64,000 bases of DNA from Candidatus Methylomirabilota bacterium (lineage in GTDB: Bacteria; Methylomirabilota; Methylomirabilia; Rokubacteriales; CSP1-6): positions 1 to 64,000 of the forward strand of contig DASTYT010000052.1 of NCBI GenBank assembly GCA_035764725.1, in the 5' to 3' direction. Positions 46,945 through 55,333 of the stretch are shown in pieces. Within the stretch, counting starts at the first letter, position 1; every line of letters starts with the position of its first letter. The translations under genes were made by a program, and so were the position numbers. The notes beneath the pieces were generated by a model. The model saw only the letters and a program-made list of their open reading frames with translations, searched no databases and was not told the DNA's origin.

Positions 46945-49781
46945 AGCACGCCTCCTTCCCCTCGGAGCGGGAGAGGCCACGACTGCCGAGCGAGGAAGCG
47001 GTCGATGCCCGCGTGACCCTCGTCGGACGCCACCGCGCGGCCGAAGACACGCGCCTCGAAGGCGAGGCCATCGGCCAGGCCCTTCTCGAGCCCGACCCGC
47101 ACCGCGTCCAGGATGGCTCGTGCGGGGGCCATTCTGGGCACCGCCTCATGATGGGCGAGGAGCCGCCTGATCTCGGGCGTGTCAGCGACGGGACCGGGCA
47201 GACCGCGCGTCTCGAGCGCCGCACCTTCCGCGAGCGGCGACCAGCGCGCCTCCCGCCATTCCCCGAGCGCGATGCGGCGGGCCACACCGAGAGCGTGGGA
47301 CAGCGCGTCGGCGGGTGCAGCCTCGTCCACCAGCCCCAGGGCCAGCGCGACGTCGACGCCGCGCCGGCGGCCATCCAGCAGCATGACCAGCGCGGCGAGG
47401 AGAGCCTCCGCGTCGGGCCGCCCGGCGGCACGCGCCCGCCGGAGGGCGAGGCGCGGCAGCGACTGGGTGCCGCCGAAGCCCGGCAGCACGTGAAGGTTCA
47501 TCTCCGGCTGTCCCCACTCGGCCCGCGCCGCGCCGACCCGCCAGGCACACGCCATCTGGAGCTCGTTGCCGCCGCCCAGCGCATAGCCGTCGACCGCGGC
47601 GATGACGGGCGCGCGAAGCCCTGCGATTCGCTGAAAGAGCCGCTGGACGCGCAGGGTGAACGCCTCCACGTCGGCGGCGCTGCCGAAGGCGCGCAGCGCG
47701 CGGATATCAGCGCCCGCCACGAACATGGTGCCGGAGCCCGCCAGCACCGCCGCCCGGAGCCCTGGCTCGCGCTCGAGGGCCTCCACCGCGCGCTCCAGGT
47801 CCTCGAGCACCGCGCGGCCGATCGCGTTCGCCGGCGGCGAGTCCACGGTGACGAGGGCGACCAGGCCCGACGAGCCGGGGCGCACGGGATCGAGGCGTAC
47901 CCTCACGATCTTGCCGTCGAGGTAGCGCGATCCCCAGGATTCATACACCTGGCGGGCGGTGCGCGCACCATCCAGCGCGGCCCCTGCGCCTACCCGCACG
48001 GTGAACGTGCCGGTGTGTCGGTTCTCGTGCATGAGCTGATGACACTCGGCGAGCGCGCTCCAGTCACGCACCAGCGGGGCGTGGACGCGGAGGGCCCCCG
48101 CGTCGAGGAGCCGCACCACCTGATCGGCCTGATGCGCATTGGACAGATGCGAGCCCAGCACGGCGAACGCGGGGTACAGCACGCGCTTCTCGTGCATCCA
48201 CACGTTGGGCGCGTAGAACGAGAAGCGGCGCCCCTCGCTGTCCTCGACGTACACGACGCGGCCCGTGAAGGGCCGGGCGAGGAACGTGCTGATGCCGAGG
48301 GTGTCCTGCGCGGCGCGCTCGATCACCACGTCCGGGCTCCCTCGGGGATTGTCCGGGGTGGCGAGGAGCCGGCCCACCGCCTGGCCGAAGGGCTTGAGCG
48401 TCGCGTCCTGGTAGGCGCGATAGGCGTCCCGGTCGGTATCGTAGTCGGGCATGGCCGCGGGCCAGCGAAGCCCGCTCTCTCGCGCCAGCGCCTCGATGCT
48501 CACCACGCCGTGAGGGCCCGCGGCCTTCGCGGCGGCGGCCTGCGCGTCGGTCCGCGCGGCCACGACCACGCGCGCGCCACTGGCCAGGGCCGCCGCGACC
48601 GCCTCCGCCGCAACGGAATCGTCGGTCCCGCCGGACTCCGTGCCCCAGTACAGGAGCACCCCCTCGCCCGGCCGGAGGTCGGCCCGCCGCAGCATCTCGG
48701 CCGGTGTCGAGCGGCCCGGCTTGCCCAGGAAGGTGAGCGTGTAGCCGCTGGTGGCGCCGTAGAAGACCAGCCGCCCTCCGGGGCCGAGGAGATCGATCAT
48801 CCGCGCGAAGAGATCCCGGCCCACGGACGAGACGACGACGTCCACGGGCTCGCCGCCCTGCCCGGCCCTCACGCGCTCACGGAAGGGCTCGCCGCGGGCG
48901 CGCCATGCGTCCTGGTCGCCCGCCGCCAGGGGCGCCGGCGTGAAGAGGCCGGCCAGCTCCGGCGCCGTGCGGTTCACGAAGGCGTGGCCGCCCGCCGCGA
49001 GCACCAAGCGGCCCTTGTCGTCGGTCGAGACGAGCCCGGTGACGCGCGCGCCGCGCAACGCTGCCACCGCCACGGCATAGATACCCGTGCCTCCCGCCGC
49101 GCCCTCCACGAAGACCCGCTCGCCCGGCTGCACGCGCGCCACGTCGTAGAGCGCCTTGTACACGGTCTCGAGGTCGAGCATGTACGAGGAGCCCTCGGCA
49201 CGCGTGAGCCGTTCCGAGTGCGCGAGCCACTGCGGAGCTTGCCCGCGGACGAACTGGGCGAACGACCCATCGGGGGTCTCGTAACCCTGGATCTTGAAGT
49301 CCGCGTGCATCGGGTCCTCGCCCGCCCGCGGCGAGAGGAGATTGGACACGCCGGGGTAGAGCACGCGAAGCTCGCCCACGCGCAGGCGGCCCTCGCGCGC
49401 CACCTGGCTCCCGAGCGCAGCCAGGAGCGCCACCGCGCCCGAGCCGGCCACGTGCAGGTCGCGGTCGTGGAGGTCGAACACCGAGATGGGCACGCCGCGA
49501 GCGGCGAAGATGCCGTTGTAGGTGAGCCCGGCGTGGAGCACGTAGCCCAGCGCCTCGTCGGGCCCGATGGCGGGCACCGGCGCGCGTACCTCGCGCAGCG
49601 CGTCCCGCGGCTCGCCGTGCGCGGGGCGGCCCCAGCGATCCTTCACGACCGCCCACACGCGCTGATGCGTGGGGAGCGGGTCGAGACCCGGCCGGAACGG
49701 GGCGCCGAGCGGGACCGCGCGCGCACCCGACGCGGCCGGGGGCCACCACGCCGCGTCGACGTCCCTCGAAACTTCCGCCAT
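46941..49781 (-). CDS. Fused MDR enoyl-CoA reductase-like / enoyl-CoA hydratase protein
   Basis: A 946-residue two-enzyme fusion from ATG 49781 (AAGGAG six bases upstream). Residues 1-640 resemble the crotonyl-CoA/acryloyl-CoA reductase branch of medium-chain dehydrogenases: VLHAGLTYNGIFAARGVPIS, LRVGELRVLYPGVSNLLSPR, VFVEGAAGGTGIYAVAVAAL and LLGPGGRLVFYGATSGYTLT. Residues about 660-940 are a crotonase: LVALVTVDSPPANAIGRAVL, AGADIRALRAFG, DGYALGGGNELQMAC and WGQPEMNLHVLPGFGGTQSL, retaining both catalytic Glu positions. The layout resembles the last two modules of propionyl-CoA synthase without its ligase, suggesting channelled hydration and reduction of a short acyl-CoA. The substrate is unproven. 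Confidence 0.85.
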   Translation of the reverse strand: MAEVSRDVDAAWWPPAASGARAVPLGAPFRPGLDPLPTHQRVWAVVKDRWGRPAHGEPRDALREVRAPVPAIGPDEALGYVLHAGLTYNGIFAARGVPISVFDLHDRDLHVAGSGAVALLAALGSQVAREGRLRVGELRVLYPGVSNLLSPRAGEDPMHADFKIQGYETPDGSFAQFVRGQAPQWLAHSERLTRAEGSSYMLDLETVYKALYDVARVQPGERVFVEGAAGGTGIYAVAVAALRGARVTGLVSTDDKGRLVLAAGGHAFVNRTAPELAGLFTPAPLAAGDQDAWRARGEPFRERVRAGQGGEPVDVVVSSVGRDLFARMIDLLGPGGRLVFYGATSGYTLTFLGKPGRSTPAEMLRRADLRPGEGVLLYWGTESGGTDDSVAAEAVAAALASGARVVVAARTDAQAAAAKAAGPHGVVSIEALARESGLRWPAAMPDYDTDRDAYRAYQDATLKPFGQAVGRLLATPDNPRGSPDVVIERAAQDTLGISTFLARPFTGRVVYVEDSEGRRFSFYAPNVWMHEKRVLYPAFAVLGSHLSNAHQADQVVRLLDAGALRVHAPLVRDWSALAECHQLMHENRHTGTFTVRVGAGAALDGARTARQVYESWGSRYLDGKIVRVRLDPVRPGSSGLVALVTVDSPPANAIGRAVLEDLERAVEALEREPGLRAAVLAGSGTMFVAGADIRALRAFGSAADVEAFTLRVQRLFQRIAGLRAPVIAAVDGYALGGGNELQMACAWRVGAARAEWGQPEMNLHVLPGFGGTQSLPRLALRRARAAGRPDAEALLAALVMLLDGRRRGVDVALALGLVDEAAPADALSHALGVARRIALGEWREARWSPLAEGAALETRGLPGPVADTPEIRRLLAHHEAVPRMAPARAILDAVRVGLEKGLADGLAFEARVFGRAVASDEGHAGIDRFLARQSWPLPLRGEGGVL

Positions 49782-49826
49782 CACGATCTCCTTGCGATCC
49801 GGGTCATCGCTGAGGTCGAATGGGGC

Positions 49827-50447
49827 ATGGCGACTCCAAACAGAGTGTCACCTCATCCGCCAATCGGCAAGGCCGATCCCACGACCCTGGACGACGATCT
49901 CCGGCGAATGTTCGCCGGCTGGGGCGAGAAGGCCTACCACGACCATACCCTCTTCCTCACCATGGCCCGCCGGCCAGGTGTGCTCCGCGCCACCATGGGG
50001 TTCGTCCGTTACATGTATGGGGAGAGCCTCATCGACCGCCGGCTCACGGAGATGGTGCGGATCCGGACTGCCTGGAACAACCGCTGCCGGCATTGAAGCA
50101 CGGTGCGGTCCGCATCGGTGATGCGGACGGGGCTCCTGACCGAGGCGACCATCCAGAAGATGCACGACTACGAGGCCTCGGACCTGAGCGAGCGCGAGAA
50201 GGCGGCACTGGCGCTCGCGGACCGGCTGGCCTTCGACCATCGGAACGTCGACGCGCCGCTGCTGGCGCGGCTACGCGCCTCGTTCAGCGAGGAGGAGCTG
50301 CTCGACCTCGGCATGTCGATCGGCTTCCTGCTGGGGTGGGGCCGCGTCATCGAGGCCTTCGGCATACTGCCGGAAGCTTGGGTGGAGGGCACGGAGCCCT
50401 GGGCGCCGCTTAGCGGGGACTCCCCCGCCGACCAGGCCCGATCCTGA
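49827..50447 (+). CDS. Carboxymuconolactone decarboxylase/AhpD-like protein, probable selenoprotein (C-x-x-U)
   Basis: From ATG 49827 one frame runs to 50447 (206 residues) interrupted only by TGA at 50094-50096, codon 90. Before it lies TEMVRIRTAWNNRCRH. After it, without any change of frame, comes STVRSASVMRTGLLTEATIQ, the continuation expected in the CMD/AhpD family, whose redox motif is C-x-x-C. The TGA replaces the second Cys, giving C87-R-H-U90. A perfect 8-bp hairpin follows at 50108-50128. AhpD-like selenoproteins with C-x-x-U are a known class. The C-terminal half continues MHDYEASDLSEREKAALALA and LLDLGMSIGFLLGWGRVIEA. The alternative is a Cys-to-stop mutation. The 3' end overlaps the convergent gene by 38 bases. 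Confidence 0.8.
50108..50128 (+). promoter_or_regulatory. Candidate bacterial SECIS element
   Basis: GTCCGCAT-CGGTG-ATGCGGAC forms an 8-bp perfect stem with a 5-base loop containing GGU. The loop begins 19 bases after the UGA (50094-50096). Published bacterial SECIS models ask for a small apical loop with a G in its first two positions on a short stem, about 16-37 bases downstream of the UGA; all are met. It lies inside the coding sequence, as bacterial SECIS elements do. Confidence 0.7.
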
Positions 50448-51465
50448 ACTCGACGAGGCCGTCGGCGGCCGGCGGCGCCACCGTCAGCGCGAGCCGGCGG
50501 TCGTGGACGGCGAGGGCGCCGCGCCACAGCTCGGTCCAGGCCTCGAAGGCCACGGGGTCGAGGCCCTGCACACCCGCCATGAGCCGCCAGCCCCGCTGCC
50601 GAACGCGGGCCTCGCCGCCGCCCGTGTCCACCTCCACCTCCTCGCCCTGGGCGCGGGCGAGGGCGGCGAGATAGCCGGCGAACGAGGCGGCATCGCGGCC
50701 GCGGATGCCCAGGAGCGCCGCGGTCTCGTCGTGAAGCTGCATGCCGATGAGGCGCGCGGCGTGGCCCAGCAGGCGGCGCGTGTCGTCGGGGCCGAGGAGC
50801 TCGAGCGCCACCGGGAGCAGCGTCCGTACGTACTCCATCGCGTAGCGCGCCACGACCTTGTCCAGGCGCTCTGGCGTCCACACCGCGGGATCGAGGCGCG
50901 GGGCGTGGGCGGGGTCGGGATGGGGCGCGACCTCGCCGTAGGCGAACCGCACCCGCTCCTCGGGGGCGAGATCGCGCTCATGCTCGAGGTAGTAGCCCTC
51001 GAGGCCGGGGAAGCCGTCCACCGTCTGGCCGGTGCACACGAAGCCCAGCCGCGGGTTGCCGAGGCTGACGCCGTTGTGCCCGTGCCAGCCGTGGAGCATG
51101 GCGGCATTGACGCGCGATGGGACCGCACAGATGGCGGCGCCGCTCCAGATCCACCGCGGCGGCGGGTAGCGCACCCACGCCTTTCGATCGGACTCGTAGA
51201 TGTACTCGGTCTTGACGCCGCCGATCCGGTTGGAGAGATCGTGATACTGGGCGCAGGCCACCGCGTGCGGGAGCCGGTCGAGCCCGAGCTTGGCGAGGCC
51301 GGGCAGGAACTTCTCGAGATGCTGCCGGCGGAAGTGGCGGAAGACGAGCTCGGCCGCGAGGTCCTCGCCCCGCCGCGTGATCAGGGTGAGGACCGCGCCG
51401 GTCATGAACCCCTGGTAGAGCCCCGAGACGGCGCGATTGGCGGCAGAGGCCGCGGGGTCACTCAT
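50410..51465 (-). CDS. Uncharacterised 351-residue protein of the catabolic operon
   Basis: I do not recognise the family with confidence; a distant link to L-2-amino-thiazoline-4-carboxylate hydrolase-type proteins is only a guess. Visible features: FLPGLAKLGLDRLPHAVACA, YHDLSNRIGGVKTEYIYESD, RKAWVRYPPPRWIWSGAAIC, NAAMLHGWHGHNGVSLGNPR and LGFVCTGQTVDGFPGLEGYY. No signal peptide or membrane segments. The start overlaps the molybdenum hydroxylase stop (ATGA), so it is the last gene of the operon and is likely to act with it. The 3' end overlaps the convergent AhpD-like gene. Confidence 0.75.
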   Translation of the reverse strand: MSDPAASAANRAVSGLYQGFMTGAVLTLITRRGEDLAAELVFRHFRRQHLEKFLPGLAKLGLDRLPHAVACAQYHDLSNRIGGVKTEYIYESDRKAWVRYPPPRWIWSGAAICAVPSRVNAAMLHGWHGHNGVSLGNPRLGFVCTGQTVDGFPGLEGYYLEHERDLAPEERVRFAYGEVAPHPDPAHAPRLDPAVWTPERLDKVVARYAMEYVRTLLPVALELLGPDDTRRLLGHAARLIGMQLHDETAALLGIRGRDAASFAGYLAALARAQGEEVEVDTGGGEARVRQRGWRLMAGVQGLDPVAFEAWTELWRGALAVHDRRLALTVAPPAADGLVEFRIGPGRRGSPR

Positions 51466-53771
51466 GGCGCGGGCGGGTCGGCACGCAGGGCTTCGGCGCG
51501 CACCGGCAGCCGCGTCACCGCCACCCCGAGCGGCCGCACGGCGTCCGCCACCGCGTTGGCGATGGCGGCGGGCGCGCCGATGGTACCCCCCTCGCCCATG
51601 CCCTTGTAGCCGCCGGGCGTCAGCGGCGAGGGCGTCTCGAGATGCCCGAGCCTGAACGACGGCAGATCGGCGGCGGCGGGGACGGCATAGTCCATCAAGG
51701 TCCCGGTGAGGAGCTGGCCATCGCCGTCATAGACCAGGCGCTCGCTGAGAGCCTCGCCGATGCCCTGTGCGAGCGCGCCGTGGACCTGCCCCTCGACGAT
51801 CATCGGATTGATCATCGGGCCGCAGTCCTCGACCACGGTGTAGTCGCGGATCGCGACACGCCCGGTGTCCGCGTCCACCTCGACGGTGGCCACGTGTACC
51901 GCGCCCGAGAAGGTCGGGCCGGGCAGATCGTAGGATTCACTCTCGGCGACGGGCCCAGCGCCCCGCACGAGATCGCCGATGGAGATGCCGCGCCCGGGCA
52001 CGCCGCGCACGCGTACGGATCCCTCCACCAGCTCCAGGTCGGCGGCGCTGGCCTCGAGCCGGACGGCGCCGAGCGCGAGCAAGCGGTCGCGCACACGACG
52101 GGCGGCGCCGTCGGCGGCGCCGCTGGTTGCCACGGCCCCGCGGCTCGCGAACGTGCCACTCCCGTCGGGCGCGCGCGAGGTGTCGGGCTGGCGCACCGTC
52201 ACGCGCTCGAGCGCAACGCCCATTCGGTCGGCGATGACCTGCGCGACCGTGGTCGCGTGGCCCTGGCCCTGTGAGGGGAACGAGAGCTCGCAGCAGACCC
52301 CGCCCTCGACGTCGACGGTCACCGTCGCCGCCTCGTGGCCGCTCACCTCGACCATCCCGCGGCCGCGGTACACCGTGGGGCCGATGCCCGTGTACTCCGT
52401 GTAGCACGCGAGACCGATCCCGATCAGCCGTCCCCTCCCGCGCGCCGCTGCCTGCTCGGCGCGCAGGCGGTCATAGCCGGCGAGCGCGATCGCGTCCGCC
52501 AGCGCGCGCGGAAAGTCGCCGCTGTCGTACACGAAGCCGGAGGCGGCGGTGAAGGGATAGGCTTCCGCCGGGATCAGATTGCGCCGCCGGATCTCCGCGG
52601 GATCGAGGCCCATCCGGGCGGCGAGGAGATCGAGGAGCCGCTCCATGATGAAGGCCCCGAAGGTCATGCCCACGCCGCGGTAGGCGGCGAGCGGCGGCTT
52701 GTTGGTGGCCACCGCGGAGGCCTGCCACGCATAGGCGGGCGTGCGATAGGGACCCGGCAGGATGCTCGCCGTGCCCAGGGGCTCGAGCGCCTGGGTGAGG
52801 GGGAACACGTGATATGCACCGGCGTCGGACGTGACCCGCGCGCGGAGCGCGAGGAGCACGCCGCGCGCGTCCGCCGCTGCCTCGACCTCGGCGCGCCCCT
52901 CGCGGGCGTGCGTGGCGGCGGCCAGGTTCTCGCGCCGCGTCTCGATCCACTTCACCGGCCGCCCCGTCGCGCGCGCCAGCACCGCCACCGCCAGCTCCTC
53001 GGGCAGCACGCACATCTTCTGGCCGAAGCCGCCGCCGGTATCGGGCACGATGACGCGGACGGCGTCGGGCGAGAGACCCAGGGCGCGCGCCATACCGGCG
53101 CGCACCATGTGGGGCACCTGCGTGTTGATCCAGAGGACGAGGCGCTCGCCCTCCCAGGTCGCGACGATCCCGCGCGGCTCGAGGGGCGAGGCAGACACCC
53201 GATCGTGATGGAAGGTCTCGGCGAGGTGCACCGCCGCGCGCGCGAAGCCGCCGTCGACGTCGCCGCGCGAGAACGCCCGCTCGAAGAGGAGGTTGCCCGG
53301 CAGGGCGTCGTGGACGCGCGGCGCGCCGGGGGCGCGGGCGGAGGCCAGATCGGCGAGCACGGGCAGCGGCGCGTAGTCCGCCTCGATGCATTCGGCGCCG
53401 TCGACGGCGGCATACGGATCTTCCGCCGCCACCACCGCCACCGCCTCTCCGGCGAACCGCGCGCGCTCGGGCGCGAGCGCAGACCAGGCGGTCGGAAAGA
53501 AGCCCCCGCCCTCGAGCCGCGGCGCGATCGGCGCCACGCGACCGGCGAGGTCGCGGCCGCTCAGCACGGCGGCCACCCCCGGCCGCGCGCGAGCGGCCGC
53601 CGACTCAACGACGAGCACTCGCGCGTGCGCGTATGGGCTCCGCACGAAGACGGCGTGCAGGCAGCCCGCGGGGCGGAGGTCGTCGAGATACGATCCGCGC
53701 CCCGACACGAGGCGCGGATCCTCCCGCCGCGCGACGGCGGCGCCGGTGTAACGGACGGTGGCGGAGCTCAG
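51462..53771 (-). CDS. Xanthine dehydrogenase-family molybdopterin-binding (large) subunit
   Basis: About 769 residues. It hydroxylates an aromatic heterocycle or aldehyde using a Mo-cytosine-dinucleotide-type cofactor. Motifs: TGAAVARREDPRLVSGRGSY (N-terminus), VIVPDTGGGFGQKMCVLPEE (cofactor loop), PPLAAYRGVGMTFGAFIMER (A-Y-R-G type, not the A-Y-R-C-S-F-R of CO dehydrogenase) and GGYKGMGEGGTIGAPAAIAN with the catalytic Glu. No FAD or 2Fe-2S subunit lies beside it. The start is uncertain: CTG 53771 overlaps the LLM stop and fits the family N-terminus, while an upstream in-frame ATG at 53861 would add about 30 unlikely residues. Confidence 0.88.
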   Translation of the reverse strand: MSSATVRYTGAAVARREDPRLVSGRGSYLDDLRPAGCLHAVFVRSPYAHARVLVVESAAARARPGVAAVLSGRDLAGRVAPIAPRLEGGGFFPTAWSALAPERARFAGEAVAVVAAEDPYAAVDGAECIEADYAPLPVLADLASARAPGAPRVHDALPGNLLFERAFSRGDVDGGFARAAVHLAETFHHDRVSASPLEPRGIVATWEGERLVLWINTQVPHMVRAGMARALGLSPDAVRVIVPDTGGGFGQKMCVLPEELAVAVLARATGRPVKWIETRRENLAAATHAREGRAEVEAAADARGVLLALRARVTSDAGAYHVFPLTQALEPLGTASILPGPYRTPAYAWQASAVATNKPPLAAYRGVGMTFGAFIMERLLDLLAARMGLDPAEIRRRNLIPAEAYPFTAASGFVYDSGDFPRALADAIALAGYDRLRAEQAAARGRGRLIGIGLACYTEYTGIGPTVYRGRGMVEVSGHEAATVTVDVEGGVCCELSFPSQGQGHATTVAQVIADRMGVALERVTVRQPDTSRAPDGSGTFASRGAVATSGAADGAARRVRDRLLALGAVRLEASAADLELVEGSVRVRGVPGRGISIGDLVRGAGPVAESESYDLPGPTFSGAVHVATVEVDADTGRVAIRDYTVVEDCGPMINPMIVEGQVHGALAQGIGEALSERLVYDGDGQLLTGTLMDYAVPAAADLPSFRLGHLETPSPLTPGGYKGMGEGGTIGAPAAIANAVADAVRPLGVAVTRLPVRAEALRADPPAP

Positions 53772-54754
53772 CGCTTCGCCACGCGCGGCAGCACCTCGCC
53801 GGCGAGCAGCTCGAGCTGCTCCGTGCCCCAGTTGAGGGGATTCAGGACGATGGACTCGCACCCGCCCAGCGTCTCGACCTTCTTCCGGATCTTCTCGGCC
53901 ACCTCCTCGGCCTCGCCGAGCAGGTAGAACTCCTTCCAGTACGGAAGGTCCATGCCCGAGTAGACCTTGAAATGGGGAATGGCGGACTCGGGGCGCTCCC
54001 CGTTCTTCAGCACCCAGACGAAGTTCGAGTAGACACGCGTCATGTCACCCGGCTTGCGGCCGTACTCGGCCATGAAGCGCTGAATCTTGTCCCAGTCCCC
54101 TTTGACCATGTCCGCGGTGGAGGACGAGTGCGGCACCCAGGTCTTCGCGTACTTCGCGATGCGCCGCAGCACCGGATCGATGTTGGCGACGGTCTGCGCG
54201 TAGATCTTCTCCGAGGGCTGGGTGCCGCCGCCGATCCAGATGGGGGGATGCGGCTTCTGCAGGGGCTTGGGGTCGATCGTGAGGTTCTCGAACGCGTAGT
54301 AGCGGCCGTTGTAGGTGACGCGGTCGCCTGCCCAGAGGGCGGTCACCGCCTCCAGCATCTCGTCCATGCGCCGCCCGCGCTCCTTGTGCGGCACGCCCAT
54401 CAGCGCGAACTCCTCCTCGTGCCAGCCGACGCCGACGCCCAGGATGGAGCGCCCGCCCGAGAGCAAATCGAGCGTCGCCCACTCCTTGGCGAAGTAGGCC
54501 GGGCTACGCAGCGGCAGCACCAGCACCATGGTCCCGAGCTTGATCGTGCGCGTGACGCCGGCGAGCGCGGAGAGCAGCGCCACCGGCTCGAGCCAGGTGC
54601 AGGCGTACGCGGGCGGCGTGAGCAGCAGGTGGTCGATGGACACCGCGCAGTCGAAGCCGAGGTCCTCGGCGCGGCGGAGATAGGCACCCATCTCGGCGAG
54701 CGTGGCCGTCTTCGCGCCCAGCGCGAAGCTCGGGATGCGGAGGCCGAAGTTCAT
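53768..54754 (-). CDS. LLM-class flavin-dependent oxidoreductase
   Basis: A 328-residue luciferase-like TIM barrel: MNFGLRIPSFALGAKTATLA, AEDLGFDCAVSIDHLLLTPP, TRTIKLGTMVLVLPLRSPAY, LLSGGRSILGVGVGWHEEEF (flavin-binding G-V-G-V-G-W-H-E-E-E) and KPLQKPHPPIWIGGGT. Such enzymes use FMNH2 or F420. Coupled by ATGA to the DUF1185 gene upstream and abutting the Mo-hydroxylase downstream. Probably a ring-oxidising or side-chain mono-oxygenase step of the pathway; the cofactor cannot be chosen from sequence. Confidence 0.88.
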   Translation of the reverse strand: MNFGLRIPSFALGAKTATLAEMGAYLRRAEDLGFDCAVSIDHLLLTPPAYACTWLEPVALLSALAGVTRTIKLGTMVLVLPLRSPAYFAKEWATLDLLSGGRSILGVGVGWHEEEFALMGVPHKERGRRMDEMLEAVTALWAGDRVTYNGRYYAFENLTIDPKPLQKPHPPIWIGGGTQPSEKIYAQTVANIDPVLRRIAKYAKTWVPHSSSTADMVKGDWDKIQRFMAEYGRKPGDMTRVYSNFVWVLKNGERPESAIPHFKVYSGMDLPYWKEFYLLGEAEEVAEKIRKKVETLGGCESIVLNPLNWGTEQLELLAGEVLPRVAKR

Positions 54755-55320
54755 CGCAGCCCATCCTCCTTCTTGGCCTCGGCTACGGTGAGCCCGCCCA
54801 CCCGCGCGTGCGGGCGGCCGCCGTCGGTCACGACGAGCGCGACGAGGATCTCGTTGGCGCGGGGCGCGTCGACCAGGCGTACCTCCATGGCGTCGAAATG
54901 GGTGCGGACGAACGCCGCGTCCTTGAAGTGCAGCGGCACGTCGATGGGCGTCCCCGGGCCGCCGAGCTTCTTCGACGAGGGAATGATGGCCTTCCCGCCG
55001 TCGACGACGGCGCGGAACGGGGTGCCCAGCGTGGGGTGCAGGATGGCGGCGGCGTGCTCGTACTCGCCATCAACGCCCACCACCGCCGCCTTGCCGTACG
55101 AGTGCACGGGCGCGCCCAGCGCGGTCACGGCCCGGCGGCCCAGCAGGTCGCCCAGCTCCTCGCCCGTCTTCACCAGGGGCGTGAGGTCCTCGACGTAGCG
55201 ACCTGCGAACGGATTCTCGATCACCGCCACCGCCGCCACCTTCCGAAGCGGCTTCGCGGCGGCCCGGCCACCGTCTTCGAGTATTTCCTCGATCACCGTC
55301 AGGAACTTGCGAATTTTCAT
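54751..55320 (-). CDS. Amino acid synthesis family protein (DUF1185)
   Basis: A 189-residue protein: MKIRKFLTVIEEILEDGGRA, KVAAVAVIENPFAGRYVEDL, GRRAVTALGAPVHSYGKAAV, GVDGEYEHAAAILHPTLGTP and IDVPLHFKDAAFVRTHFDAM. This is the DUF1185 fold, often found in operons for catabolism of cyclic amides or N-heterocycles; the biochemical role is uncertain. It lies between the enamidase-like and LLM genes and is coupled to the latter. Confidence 0.85.
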   Translation of the reverse strand: MKIRKFLTVIEEILEDGGRAAAKPLRKVAAVAVIENPFAGRYVEDLTPLVKTGEELGDLLGRRAVTALGAPVHSYGKAAVVGVDGEYEHAAAILHPTLGTPFRAVVDGGKAIIPSSKKLGGPGTPIDVPLHFKDAAFVRTHFDAMEVRLVDAPRANEILVALVVTDGGRPHARVGGLTVAEAKKEDGLR

Positions 55321-55333
55321 AGCCTTTCCCCTC

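Noticed and set aside
47013..49826. Very long plus-strand open frame running into the AhpD-like gene
   Set aside because: It is antisense to the reductase-hydratase fusion. The AhpD-like family begins at ATG 49827 and nothing upstream resembles a protein domain.
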